A DNA stretch of 50,346 nt from JANMEX01 sp043776635 (GTDB lineage Bacteria > Pseudomonadota > Alphaproteobacteria > Rhizobiales > Rhizobiaceae). The notes below the pieces were generated by a model that ran no database searches, was not told the origin of the DNA, and saw only the letters and a program-made list of their open reading frames with translations. Position numbers and translations under genes: made by a program. Where the stretch lies: positions 1 to 50,346 of the forward strand of contig JAYVRA010000093.1 in the NCBI GenBank assembly GCA_043776635.1, given 5' to 3'. Positions 1 to 8,076 of this stretch are shown here, one piece after another (positions within the stretch are counted from its first letter, which is position 1; each line of letters starts with the position of its first letter).

Positions 1-96
1 GGTGAACTCAATTCCTGTGCGCATAACCCTGAATCGCACATCCAGCAAAACAAGGGAATCCAAATCTGGACTCCTTCGTTGCGATCAATCCACTAG
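1..96 (+). repeat. Terminal inverted repeat, left copy
   Basis: Bases 1-96 are the reverse complement of bases 50251-50346 with three mismatches, all clustered at 66-68. The copy ends in CTAG at 93-96, exactly where similarity to CioB/CydB begins. The right copy also abuts CTAG, inside another gene. This fits one end of an insertion element or dispersed repeat inserted at CTAG, with the assembly stopping inside it. No transposase coding is visible in the 96 bases. A short inner inverted repeat is present (TGTGCG near 18, CGCACA near 36). The identity of the element is unknown. Confidence 0.85.
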
Positions 97-701
97 GCGC
101 ACTGGTGCAAGGCATTTCCGTGGCAAACCGTGCTTACACTGGCGGCTGGTGGAATTGGTTGACACCGTTCAGCCTGCTAACGGGCGTTGCACTTGTCATC
201 GGCTATGCACTGCTCGGCGCAGGCTGGCTCATCTATAAAACCGAAGGCCATGTGCAAAGCGAGGCGCAGCGCTTTGCTAAAATCACGGGTATTGCCACAC
301 TCATACTCATCGGCATTGTTAGCCTGTGGACACCGTTCCTCAATCCCGCGTTCATGGAGCGCTGGCTGCGTTTCCCGCAATTGCTTTACGTCGCGCCGGT
401 CCCGCTGTTAGTTTTGGCCTGCGCATATTTGCTCTATCAGGGCCTCGAAAAGCACTACCAATTGCAGCCGTTTTTAGCGTCACTCGCCCTTTTCGTGCTA
501 TGCTACATCGGCATTGGCATCTCGTTTTATCCTTACATCGTGCCCGGTTCTGTAACCATCTGGCAGGCAGCCGCGCCGGATAATTCGTTGAAATTCTTGC
601 TGGTGGGCACACTGGTACTGGTCCCGCTCATTTTGGCCTACACCGCATGGTCATACTGGGTCTTTCGCGGAAAAGTCTCCACCGAAGGCGGCTACCATTG
701 A
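97..701 (+). CDS. cydB: Cytochrome bd ubiquinol oxidase subunit II, 5'-truncated
   Basis: This is the C-terminal part of a CioB/CydB-type subunit II of the membrane-bound quinol oxidase, which passes electrons from quinol to O2 together with subunit I. About 200 residues remain of the usual 330-380. The hallmark GGWWNWLTPFSLLTG and YALLGAGWLIYKTEG stretches are present, followed by four or five hydrophobic helices and a basic C-terminus. Similarity starts at LGALVQG, right at the end of the left terminal repeat, so the first half is missing and replaced by repeat sequence. The GTG at 105 is an internal codon and not a convincing start. Subunit I (cydA/cioA) would lie outside the window. The CioB (cyanide-insensitive) subfamily is an inference. 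Confidence 0.85.
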
Positions 702-796
702 GTAAGCGTCCGATTTGGTTCGCAGCTATCTGGCTCGCCAGCGTAGCGGGTCTGGCGCTGGTAGCATATATGATACGCTGGGCTGTTGCGGGGTAA
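698..796 (+). CDS. DUF2474 small membrane protein (CydX-like)
   Basis: A 32-residue protein, MSKRPIWFAAIWLASVAG followed by a hydrophobic stretch and RWAVAG. It consists of one transmembrane helix with a basic N-terminus. It starts with TTG overlapping the cydB stop (TTGA), which implies translational coupling. Small single-helix proteins directly behind subunit II of bd-type oxidases are known (CydX in enterobacteria, DUF2474 in proteobacterial cio operons), where they stabilise the oxidase. The position and size fit DUF2474. The function here is inferred from context. Confidence 0.75.
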   Translation: MSKRPIWFAAIWLASVAGLALVAYMIRWAVAG

Positions 797-1064
797 AGCC
801 CAATATTTGCGGTCAAATCACTTGCAAAAATAAATCTATCCACTAAATCTGCCGCGCTCTGCGCCTCCCGCCTTGGCCGTGAAGATGGCGACTTTAGTCG
901 ACGGATGGGGGGGTGGTCGGCGCATTGGCAGCTCTCACTCCGGTGGTAGTCATACTCGAAATAAGGGCAAGAGGATGACGATCCGTGGTGAGGCATGGTA
1001 TTGTAACAACTAAATTTCAGCAACTTTATCCTGCATTTTTTGACTGGACAATGAAATATCGTTC

Positions 1065-1083
1065 GATGTTAACCATTAACATC
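1065..1083. promoter_or_regulatory. Perfect 8-3-8 inverted repeat containing TTAACCAT
   Basis: GATGTTAA, a 3-base spacer, then TTAACATC. It contains TTAACCAT at 1069-1076, which resembles the half-site described for CtrA in Caulobacter-type alphaproteobacteria. It lies about 430 bases upstream of icd in non-coding DNA. The regulator is unknown. Confidence 0.4.
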
Positions 1084-1180
1084 ATACAATTCTCAAAAAT
1101 AACCCACCTAAACCACCTTTATTTCCCCCATTTTTATTGCCGCCCCTCAAACCTGATTTATCATGCCCCATGGTTTAAAA

Positions 1181-1206
1181 GGTAACCGGTTGCGCAACCG
1201 GCTACC
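1181..1206. repeat. 26-bp near-perfect palindrome
   Basis: GGTAACCGGTTGC is followed immediately by GCAACCGGCTACC, which mirrors it with one mismatch. As RNA it would form a tight hairpin, but no T-run follows, so it is not a classical terminator. It may be a protein-binding site or a REP-like element. Confidence 0.5.
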
Positions 1207-1515
1207 TGGTGGGCGCGTTTACGGTGAACGCGTTTGCTTATGAGTTCGTACGCGGGGCTTCAGGCGGTAGTGTTGGGCATCTTGTGGTCAACAAATACTC
1301 CGTGTCGACAGGATGCCGGTCTGAATGCGTGGCTCAGCCACATTGTTACGGCCAACAGACGGCGGCCGCGCATTCTATTTTCCCTGCCTTTCAATAACCA
1401 GATGCTTCGGCAGGCGTGGAAATGAACAAACTTATCCAAAAAGCTGACTTTGCGTTGTTATTTTCCAATGCTATAGGGCGGCATCAAATTCCTTTTCTCC
1501 CAAAAGCGAGGCACA

Positions 1516-2730
1516 ATGACTAAGATTAAAGTGGCAAATCCGGTTGTGGATTTAGATGGCGATGAAATGACCCGTATTATCTGGGACTTCATCAAGCAGA
1601 AGCTCATCCACCCATACCTTGATCTCGACATTGAGTATTACGACCTCAGCGTCGAAAACCGCGATGCCACCAATGACCAAGTGACGATTGACGCGGCCCA
1701 TGCGATCAAAAAATACGGCGTTGGCATTAAATGCGCAACAATTACGCCGGATGAGCAGCGCGTTGAAGAATTTAAGCTGAAGAAGATGTGGAAATCGCCG
1801 AACGGCACAATCCGCAACATTCTTGGCGGCGTGATTTTCCGCGAGCCTATTATCTGCAACAACGTGCCGCGCCTTGTGCCGGGCTGGACCAAGCCGATCA
1901 TCGTTGGCCGTCATGCCTTTGGCGATCAATACCGCGCGACCGATTTCAAATTCCCCGGCAAAGGCAAGTTGTCGATTAAATTCGTCGGAGAAGACGGCGC
2001 TACCATTGAACATGAAGTCTATGATGCACCAAGCGCCGGCGTTGCCATGGCCATGTACAATGTGGACGAATCAATCCGCGAATTCGCCCGTGCTTCGCTG
2101 AACTATGGTTTTCAGCGCGGTCTGCCGGTCTATCTCTCCACCAAGAATACAATTTTGAAGGCCTATGACGGCCGCTTCAAAGATATTTTCGAAGAAGTCT
2201 TCAACGCCGAATTTGCCGAAGACTTCAAAGTCAAAAAGATTACCTATGAACACCGCTTAATCGACGACATGGTGGCCTCCGCGCTTAAATGGTCCGGTGG
2301 TTATGTCTGGGCTTGCAAGAACTATGACGGCGACGTGCAGTCTGACATAGTGGCGCAGGGTTTTGGCTCGCTCGGCCTCATGACCTCGGTTTTGATGACG
2401 CCCGACGGCCAAACAGTTGAAGCCGAAGCTGCCCACGGCACCGTGACCCGCCATTACCGCCAGCATCAAAAGGGCGAGGAAACCTCAACCAACTCCATCG
2501 CGTCAATCTTCGCATGGACCCGTGGGCTTGCCCACCGCGCCAAGCTGGACGATAACAAAGAACTGGATCGTTTCGCTCAAACACTTGAAAAAGTTTGCGT
2601 GGCAACGGTGGAGTCCGGCTTCATGACCAAGGATTTGGCGCTGCTGATTGGCCCCGATCAACCTTGGCTTTCGACCTCAGGTTTTCTCGATAAGATCGAC
2701 GAAAACCTCAAAATCGCAATGGCCGCATAA
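1516..2730 (+). CDS. icd: NADP-dependent isocitrate dehydrogenase
   Basis: Converts isocitrate to 2-oxoglutarate in the TCA cycle, producing NADPH. The 404 residues match the dimeric, eukaryotic-like type II enzyme common in alphaproteobacteria rather than the E. coli type. The N-terminus (NPVVDLDGDEMTRIIW), the substrate-binding SPNGTIRNILGG near residue 95 and the metal-binding DMVASALKWSGGYVWACKNYDGD region near 250 are intact. GCGAGG sits just upstream of the ATG. Neighbouring alaS and recA match the order seen in Hyphomicrobiales. A GNAT gene starts two bases after the stop, so the two are probably cotranscribed. Confidence 0.97.
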   Translation: MTKIKVANPVVDLDGDEMTRIIWDFIKQKLIHPYLDLDIEYYDLSVENRDATNDQVTIDAAHAIKKYGVGIKCATITPDEQRVEEFKLKKMWKSPNGTIRNILGGVIFREPIICNNVPRLVPGWTKPIIVGRHAFGDQYRATDFKFPGKGKLSIKFVGEDGATIEHEVYDAPSAGVAMAMYNVDESIREFARASLNYGFQRGLPVYLSTKNTILKAYDGRFKDIFEEVFNAEFAEDFKVKKITYEHRLIDDMVASALKWSGGYVWACKNYDGDVQSDIVAQGFGSLGLMTSVLMTPDGQTVEAEAAHGTVTRHYRQHQKGEETSTNSIASIFAWTRGLAHRAKLDDNKELDRFAQTLEKVCVATVESGFMTKDLALLIGPDQPWLSTSGFLDKIDENLKIAMAA

Positions 2731-2731
2731 T

Positions 2732-3181
2732 ATGGCAAGTGGCGTGATTGCTCGTAAACTAAAGGCAGACGATCACGCCGCATGGCTCACATTGTGGGAC
2801 AGTTATATCACGTTTTATAAATCCAAATTATCCGGTGAAATAACCGCGCTGACATGGGCGCGGCTCTTGGAAGATAAATCCATCCACGGCTGGTGCGCCG
2901 TTTTGGATGGTAAAGTCATTGGCATTTGCCACGCGCTGGAGCATGGCTCCAGCTGGTCCGCCGCGCCGTACGTCTATCTCGAAGACCTCTATGTTGACAG
3001 CACCATCCGAAACTCCGGCGCAGGCCGCGCCTTGATCGAGGCGGTCTATGCCCATGCCGACGCAATCGACTCAAAAAAGGTTTATTGGCAAACTGATTTC
3101 ACTAACGTAACCGCCCGCAAACTCTACGAAAAAGTCGGCGGGCAAAGCGGTGCGATAGTCTATCAGCGAAAGCAGGCGTAG
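2732..3181 (+). CDS. GNAT family N-acetyltransferase
   Basis: A 149-residue acetyltransferase of the GNAT fold. Visible features are the beta-strand segment VYLEDLYVDSTIRNSGAGRALIEA, which carries the acetyl-CoA pyrophosphate loop (R-N-S-G-A-G), and a C-terminal VYWQTDFTNVTARKLYEKVG typical of the small-molecule or amine acetyltransferase branch. The ATG at 2732 follows the icd stop by one base. A longer reading frame begins inside icd but would overlap it heavily, so I prefer the short start. The substrate cannot be deduced. Coupling to icd suggests expression with central metabolism genes. Confidence 0.85.
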   Translation: MASGVIARKLKADDHAAWLTLWDSYITFYKSKLSGEITALTWARLLEDKSIHGWCAVLDGKVIGICHALEHGSSWSAAPYVYLEDLYVDSTIRNSGAGRALIEAVYAHADAIDSKKVYWQTDFTNVTARKLYEKVGGQSGAIVYQRKQA

Positions 3182-3195
3182 GGAGGGGGGGTAAT

Positions 3196-3696
3196 ATGAA
3201 AAGATTTATTAAGCTTAGTAGAATCAATGTAGTTTTAGCAATCATTCTATTCGCATCATTATCTCTGCCCTTTCCGGGTTACGCAGACCCCGTCGAAAAA
3301 GAAGAAACCATCACCTATGAAATTAGTGGCGACAGTACTGACGCCTTGGCCCAACAAATGAGAGCCGCTGGCCCGCAAGGCAGCTGGGCCTACACAAAAT
3401 GGCAGGTGAATTGGACTGGAGATTGCACAGTCACCCTCGATGTTACCTACACCTACCCTGAATGGGTGGACCGCGAAGATGCGGACCAAAAAGTGATTGA
3501 TGCTTGGGATGAAATGATGGACGCGCTAAAAACTCACGAAACGGGCCATGCGGAAAATGGATTAAACGCCGCTCAGGAAGTCGAAGACGCCAATTGTTCA
3601 GCAGATTCGCAAGAGATCGTCGCGAAATGGGCAAATCAAGACAAGATTTATGACGACGAAACCAACCATGGCTACACGCAAGGCGCACATTTTTAA
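3196..3696 (+). CDS. DUF922-like exported protein with HExxH motif
   Basis: A 166-residue protein with a Sec-type signal peptide (residues 1-30, cut near GYA-DP) and a metallopeptidase-like HETGH at 114-118. The C-terminal HGYTQGAHF and the general plan match DUF922 (predicted secreted Zn-dependent proteases). Two cysteines in the mature part, near 77 and 133, could form a disulfide. A very strong Shine-Dalgarno (GGGAGGGGGG) precedes the ATG. Base composition is more AT-rich than icd, especially in the signal peptide. Whether it cleaves proteins is unproven. It ends in front of a large hairpin that separates it from the convergent alaS. Confidence 0.75.
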   Translation: MKRFIKLSRINVVLAIILFASLSLPFPGYADPVEKEETITYEISGDSTDALAQQMRAAGPQGSWAYTKWQVNWTGDCTVTLDVTYTYPEWVDREDADQKVIDAWDEMMDALKTHETGHAENGLNAAQEVEDANCSADSQEIVAKWANQDKIYDDETNHGYTQGAHF

Positions 3697-3766
3697 TTCG
3701 AAAATTAAATTAGTTTTTTATAAATTATTATATTAGATATTATCAATGTGTCGTTAAGATATACCA

Positions 3767-3815
3767 CCCCATTTTCCGGTCTCCAGCCCCCTCACTATAG
3801 TGACCGGAAATGGGG
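3767..3815. terminator. Bidirectional hairpin between convergent genes
   Basis: CCCCATTTTCCGGT at 3767-3780 pairs with ACCGGAAATGGGG at 3803-3815, with one bulged T. The 22-base loop contains a perfect palindrome, CACTATAGTG, at 3793-3802. It lies between the convergent DUF922-like gene and alaS, 8 bases from the alaS stop. The T-runs are short (CCCTTTT), so it may act as a terminator or as an mRNA 3'-end stabiliser. Confidence 0.6.
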
Positions 3816-3823
3816 CGTCCCTT

Positions 3824-6481
3824 TTAGGAAGACATCGCAGCCTTTACCGCATCAAGCGCCGCCGCAGCTTCCGAACCATCCGGCCCGCCTGCCTGCGCCA
3901 TATCTGCCCGCCCGCCGCCACCAGCACCGCCGAGCGCTGATGAAGCAACCCGCACCAGATCAACGGCAGAAAACTTAGCAGTCATATCGTCTGTAACACC
4001 AACAACAGCGCTGGCCTTGCCATCCTCAGCAACCCCAATGAATACGACAACGCCGGAACCAATTGATTTCTTAGCGTCATCCGCCAAAGGCTTCAGATCC
4101 TTAGGCTGAACTCCAGTGACGACACGGCCGATAAATTTAATACCCGCCACATCAACACTATCGCCACCACCCGAAGCCCCGCCGCCAAGCGCAAGCGCCT
4201 TGCGCACATCAGTAAGTTCACGGTCCAACTTCTTGCGCTCATCCATCAGCGCCTCAACACGGCTCAAAACCTCAGCCGGGGTCGTCTTCAAAGTCGCAGC
4301 TAACGCCTTCATGCGCCGGTCCTGCTCATTAAAATAAGCACGCGCATCGCCGGCAGTCACCGCTTCAAGACGGCGAACACCGGAAGCAACCGCGCTATCG
4401 GCAAGAATGCGAACCAGGCCGATGTCGCCAGTGTGGCGCACATGCGTTCCCCCGCATAATTCTGTCGAATAAGACTTACCTTCTTTTTCGCCGTGAATAG
4501 CCGTGCCCATTGAAACCACGCGCACTTCATCGCCGTATTTCTCTCCAAATAGCGCCATAGCGCCTTCCGCAATCGCGTCATCCACCGCCATGAGGCGCGT
4601 GACAACAGGCGTATTTTGCACAATGATTTCATTGGCCATCTGCTCTACTTGAGCCAGTTCGGCATCAGAGATAGGCTTTGGATGCGAAAAATCGAAGCGC
4701 AAGCGATCTTGCGCCACCAGCGAGCCCTTTTGCGCAACATGCGTTCCGAGCACGTGGCGCAGCGCCTCATGCAGAAGGTGGGTTGCCGAATGATTGGCGC
4801 GAAGGCGCGAACGGCGGGTGGTATCCACACTAAGCTCGGCAGAAGCGCCGGGCTTTACAATACCCTCTTTAATGGTCGCCAAATGAATAAACACGCCCTC
4901 ACCTTTGCGCAGGGTATCGCGCACTTGTGCTTTGAAACCATCGCCGGAAATAATACCGGTATCGCCCTGTTGACCACCAGATTCACCGTAGAATGGCGTC
5001 TGGTTAACAATAATAGCAACCTCATCACCTGCTGCAACCGATTGGATTTCCGCGCCATCCTTAACCAAAGCAGTAACAACGCCCTCGGCCTTTTCTGTTT
5101 CGTAGCCTAGAAACTCCGTTGCTCCCACGCGATCTTTAACGGTGAACCAGACCCTTTCAGTAGCAGTATCGCCGGAACCTGACCAGTTGGCCCGCGCCTC
5201 AGCCTTTTGGCGCTCCATAGCCGCAGAAAATGCGTTGGTATTTACCGAGATGCCGCGCTGACGGAGCGCATCTTGTGTTAAATCTAATGGAAAACCAAAG
5301 GTGTCGTAAAGTTTGAATGCAACCTCGCCATCCAGCTCGCCGCCAGACTCCAACCCTTCAGTCGCATCGCCCAACAAACCAAGACCGCGCTCTAATGTTT
5401 TGCGGAACTTCGTCTCTTCAAGCTTCAGCGTTTCGGAAATGAGAGACTGAGCGCGTACCAACTCGGGATAAGCCAGCCCCATTTCCTTGACCAATGCGGG
5501 TACCAATTTATGCATCAATGGATCATGCGCGCCGAGCAACTGGGCATGGCGCATAGCGCGACGCATTATACGGCGCAGCACATAGCCGCGACCTTCGTTC
5601 GAGGGCAGCACACCATCGGCTACTAAAAACGACGATGCGCGCAAATGATCGGCGATCACGCGATGACTGGCACGGTTTGCCCCTTGGGCTGGAACGTTGG
5701 TCAAGTCTTCCGACGCGCGGATTAGTGCGCGGAACAGATCAATATCGTAGTTATCGTGCTGGCCCTGCAACACTGCCGCGATACGTTCGAGCCCCATGCC
5801 TGTATCGATAGACGGGCGCGGCAGCGGTACACGCTCTTCCTTTGTCACCTGCTCAAATTGCATGAACACGTTATTCCAAATTTCTATGAAACGATCACCG
5901 TTTTCATCAGGACTACCGGGAGGCCCACCAGCGATTTTGTCGCCATGATCGTAGAAAATTTCGGAACATGGGCCACATGGCCCCGTGTCGCCCATCGCCC
6001 AAAAATTGTCAGACGTTGGAATGCGGATAATGCGATCATCAGGTAGACCAGCAATCCGCTTCCACAACGAGGCTGCCTCTTCATCAGTATAATATACAGT
6101 CACCAAAAGTTTGTTGGCATCTAAAGCATATTCTTTGGTCAGAAGGTTCCAGGCCAACTCGATAGCGCGCTCTTTGAAATAGTCGCCGAACGAGAAATTG
6201 CCGAGCATTTCAAAGAAAGTATGGTGGCGAGCCGTGTAGCCAACGTTATCCAAATCATTATGCTTGCCACCAGCACGTACACATTTTTGGCTTGTAACGG
6301 CCCTATTATATGAGCGTTGTTCCAAACCAGTGAAAACATTCTTGAACTGAACCATGCCCGCATTTGTAAACATAAGCGTGGGATCATTGCGCGGAACCAA
6401 TGGTGACGAGCTTACAACTTCATGACCATTCTTCTTGAAATAATCGAGAAAAACCGACCGTATCTCATTGACGCCGCTCAT
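3824..6481 (-). CDS. alaS: Alanyl-tRNA synthetase
   Basis: Charges tRNA-Ala in the cytoplasm. The class II catalytic core is at the N-terminus (VFLDYFKKNGHEVVSSSPLVPRNDPTLMFTNAGM), followed by the tRNA-binding middle and the editing domain with zinc ligands HSATH near residue 565 and CGGTH near 677. The C-terminal DHHA1-type domain has a Gly/Ala-rich end. I chose the ATG at 6481 (MSGVNEIRSVF, 885 residues) because AAGGTGA lies at the right distance upstream. An extra 15 codons to 6526 look non-conserved. It follows recA on the same strand, separated by a terminator. Confidence 0.97.
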   Translation of the reverse strand: MSGVNEIRSVFLDYFKKNGHEVVSSSPLVPRNDPTLMFTNAGMVQFKNVFTGLEQRSYNRAVTSQKCVRAGGKHNDLDNVGYTARHHTFFEMLGNFSFGDYFKERAIELAWNLLTKEYALDANKLLVTVYYTDEEAASLWKRIAGLPDDRIIRIPTSDNFWAMGDTGPCGPCSEIFYDHGDKIAGGPPGSPDENGDRFIEIWNNVFMQFEQVTKEERVPLPRPSIDTGMGLERIAAVLQGQHDNYDIDLFRALIRASEDLTNVPAQGANRASHRVIADHLRASSFLVADGVLPSNEGRGYVLRRIMRRAMRHAQLLGAHDPLMHKLVPALVKEMGLAYPELVRAQSLISETLKLEETKFRKTLERGLGLLGDATEGLESGGELDGEVAFKLYDTFGFPLDLTQDALRQRGISVNTNAFSAAMERQKAEARANWSGSGDTATERVWFTVKDRVGATEFLGYETEKAEGVVTALVKDGAEIQSVAAGDEVAIIVNQTPFYGESGGQQGDTGIISGDGFKAQVRDTLRKGEGVFIHLATIKEGIVKPGASAELSVDTTRRSRLRANHSATHLLHEALRHVLGTHVAQKGSLVAQDRLRFDFSHPKPISDAELAQVEQMANEIIVQNTPVVTRLMAVDDAIAEGAMALFGEKYGDEVRVVSMGTAIHGEKEGKSYSTELCGGTHVRHTGDIGLVRILADSAVASGVRRLEAVTAGDARAYFNEQDRRMKALAATLKTTPAEVLSRVEALMDERKKLDRELTDVRKALALGGGASGGGDSVDVAGIKFIGRVVTGVQPKDLKPLADDAKKSIGSGVVVFIGVAEDGKASAVVGVTDDMTAKFSAVDLVRVASSALGGAGGGGRADMAQAGGPDGSEAAAALDAVKAAMSS

Positions 6482-6600
6482 AAATTCACCTTCGCCTTGT
6501 GCGATGCTTTGCACGCATCTAATCATGATGAAAGCTTTTAACCAGCAACCGGCAATCTGTCCAGAAAGCCAACATCATATAGTCGCCAAACAATAAAAAA

Positions 6601-6619
6601 CGGCTGGAATATCCAGCCG
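6601..6619 (-). terminator. Rho-independent terminator of recA
   Basis: CGGCTGG and CCAGCCG form a 7-bp GC-rich stem with a 5-base loop. Read on the minus strand, TTTTTTATTG follows directly. It lies 33 bases after the recA stop and upstream of alaS, so it should separate the two transcripts. A TTTT on the other side makes it weakly bidirectional. Confidence 0.85.
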
Positions 6620-6651
6620 TTTTGCAAAACTCAGATCAGTCCAACCGCAAA

Positions 6652-7731
6652 TCAATCAGACGCTGTGTCTTTGTCATTGTCAGACATTTTATCCAGCAGC
6701 TTTTCCGCAATAAGACCTGAACTTTGGCGCAACGTCGCTTCAATTTCATTGGCAACCGCAGGATTGTCGCGCAAAAATATTTTAGCATTGTCACGGCCTT
6801 GACCCAACCGCTGCGAATTATACGAAAACCACGAACCGGACTTCTCAACAATGCCGGTTTTGACACCCAAATCGACCAATTCACCGGTTTTTGAAATACC
6901 CTCGCCGTACATAATATCAAATTCAACCTGTTTGAACGGCGGCGCCATTTTGTTCTTAACGACTTTCACGCGCGTTTGATTTCCAACTACCTCTTCGCGG
7001 TCCTTGACCGCGCCGATGCGGCGGATATCCAAACGCACGGAAGCATAGAATTTCAAGGCGTTTCCACCAGTTGTTGTTTCAGGCGAGCCGAACATCACAC
7101 CAATTTTCATGCGGATTTGGTTGATGAAAATAACCATACACTTTGATTTAGAAATCGAGCCGGTTAGTTTGCGCAAGGCTTGGCTCATCAAACGAGCTTG
7201 CAAGCCCGGCAAGGAGTCGCCCATCTCACCTTCAATTTCAGCACGTGGAGTGAGAGCTGCAACCGAATCGATAACCAACACATCAATCGCCCCGGAACGA
7301 ACCAAAGTGTCAGCAATTTCAAGCCCTTGCTCACCTGTATCGGGCTGTGAAATCAGCAGATTTTCCAAATCCACCCCAAGCTTGCGTGCATAAACGGGAT
7401 CAAGCGCATGTTCCGCATCGATAAACGCCGAAACCCCGCCCTTCTTTTGCGCTTCTGCCAAAACATGCAGAGCCAAAGTGGTTTTGCCAGAGCTTTCCGG
7501 ACCATAGATTTCAATGATACGTCCCTTGGGTAATCCACCAATTCCAAGAGCAATATCAAGGCTTAAGGAGCCGGTGGAGATGGTTTCAATCTCCACAATT
7601 TGCTCGTTGCGACCGAGCCGCATGATTGAGCCTTTACCGAATGCGCGCTCAATTTGCGATAGCGCGGCATCTATTGCCTTAGTTTTGTCCACTGAATTAT
7701 CCTCAACAAGCCGCAATGAATTCTGAGCCAT
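6652..7731 (-). CDS. recA: Recombinase RecA
   Basis: DNA strand exchange and SOS co-protease. The 359 residues include Walker A GPESSGKT at 77-84, the Walker B region LVIDSVAAL, loop L1 around EIEGEMGD, MSQALRKLTG and loop L2 with the FINQIRMKIGVMFGSPETTTGGNALKF region. The acidic C-terminus (SDNDKDTASD) is typical. The N-terminus MAQNSLRLVEDNSVDKTKA is the usual alphaproteobacterial form. Upstream DNA holds a promoter-like pair and GAAC motifs suggestive of LexA control. A clear terminator follows the stop. Confidence 0.98.
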   Translation of the reverse strand: MAQNSLRLVEDNSVDKTKAIDAALSQIERAFGKGSIMRLGRNEQIVEIETISTGSLSLDIALGIGGLPKGRIIEIYGPESSGKTTLALHVLAEAQKKGGVSAFIDAEHALDPVYARKLGVDLENLLISQPDTGEQGLEIADTLVRSGAIDVLVIDSVAALTPRAEIEGEMGDSLPGLQARLMSQALRKLTGSISKSKCMVIFINQIRMKIGVMFGSPETTTGGNALKFYASVRLDIRRIGAVKDREEVVGNQTRVKVVKNKMAPPFKQVEFDIMYGEGISKTGELVDLGVKTGIVEKSGSWFSYNSQRLGQGRDNAKIFLRDNPAVANEIEATLRQSSGLIAEKLLDKMSDNDKDTASD

Positions 7732-8047
7732 GATACTACACCCCTGTGCTATTCTTGAAGGGCGGATAATCCGTCCTGATTAGAAATATGTATCTGTTTT
7801 GTTCTTGTTTTGCAATAGTGATAACATATTGAATATATTGAACTAATAATTTTTGTTCTTTTTTTGTTTCAAATTTTGACAAAAAGATTTAATTCTAGCA
7901 TTAGTCGTAGCTCACGCATTAACAACCAATCTCAGGCAGAATCACTTTGCATTGATCCGGACTGTTTTTTGCTGCCACAGTATGCATTGCGGACCGCTGC
8001 GAATAGTGTGCGCGGTAAGATCGGAATCAGTGCGGAAACGATACGGA
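7732..8047. other. Divergent promoter region between recA and the kinase gene
   Basis: About 315 bases, AT-rich in the recA-proximal half (7770-7900). It holds the recA promoter and GAAC motifs described separately. The kinase-proximal part holds the first copy of a 22-bp tandem duplication. No further gene is visible. Confidence 0.5.
7787..7870 (-). promoter_or_regulatory. recA promoter with candidate LexA boxes
   Basis: On the minus strand TTGCAA (7815-7810) and TACATA (7792-7787) are 17 bases apart, a plausible -35/-10 pair. GAAC at 7804-7801 lies between them. A better match to the alphaproteobacterial LexA consensus GAAC-N7-GAAC is AAAC-N7-GAAC at 7869-7855 (7 of 8 positions). That consensus is established knowledge for Rhizobiales and Rhodobacterales. 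The assignment here is by eye only. Confidence 0.4.
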
Positions 8048-8076
8048 ATGAATACGGAAACGATACGGCCACAATA
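8033..8076 (+). repeat. 22-bp tandem duplication over the start codon
   Basis: CGGAAACGATACGG begins at 8033 and again at 8055, giving two adjoining 22-bp units that agree at their first 14 bases and more loosely after that. The proposed ATG (8048) lies inside the first unit. The duplication may have shifted the spacing of the ribosome binding site, which is hard to see here. Confidence 0.6.

Larger units (their letters stand above)
797..1515. other. Long intergenic region, no recognised gene
   Basis: About 720 bases between the oxidase genes and icd. Only short reading frames without recognisable products occur. Three palindromic sites stand out: 1065-1083, 1181-1206 and 1214-1232 (CGCGTT, 7-base loop, AACGCG). 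The stretch 1020-1140 is AT-rich. The final 100 bases should hold the icd promoter, but I cannot assign -35/-10 boxes with confidence. Confidence 0.5.

Noticed and set aside
1181..1206. Rho-independent terminator
   Set aside because: There is no T-run after the palindrome on either strand, and no gene ends just before it.
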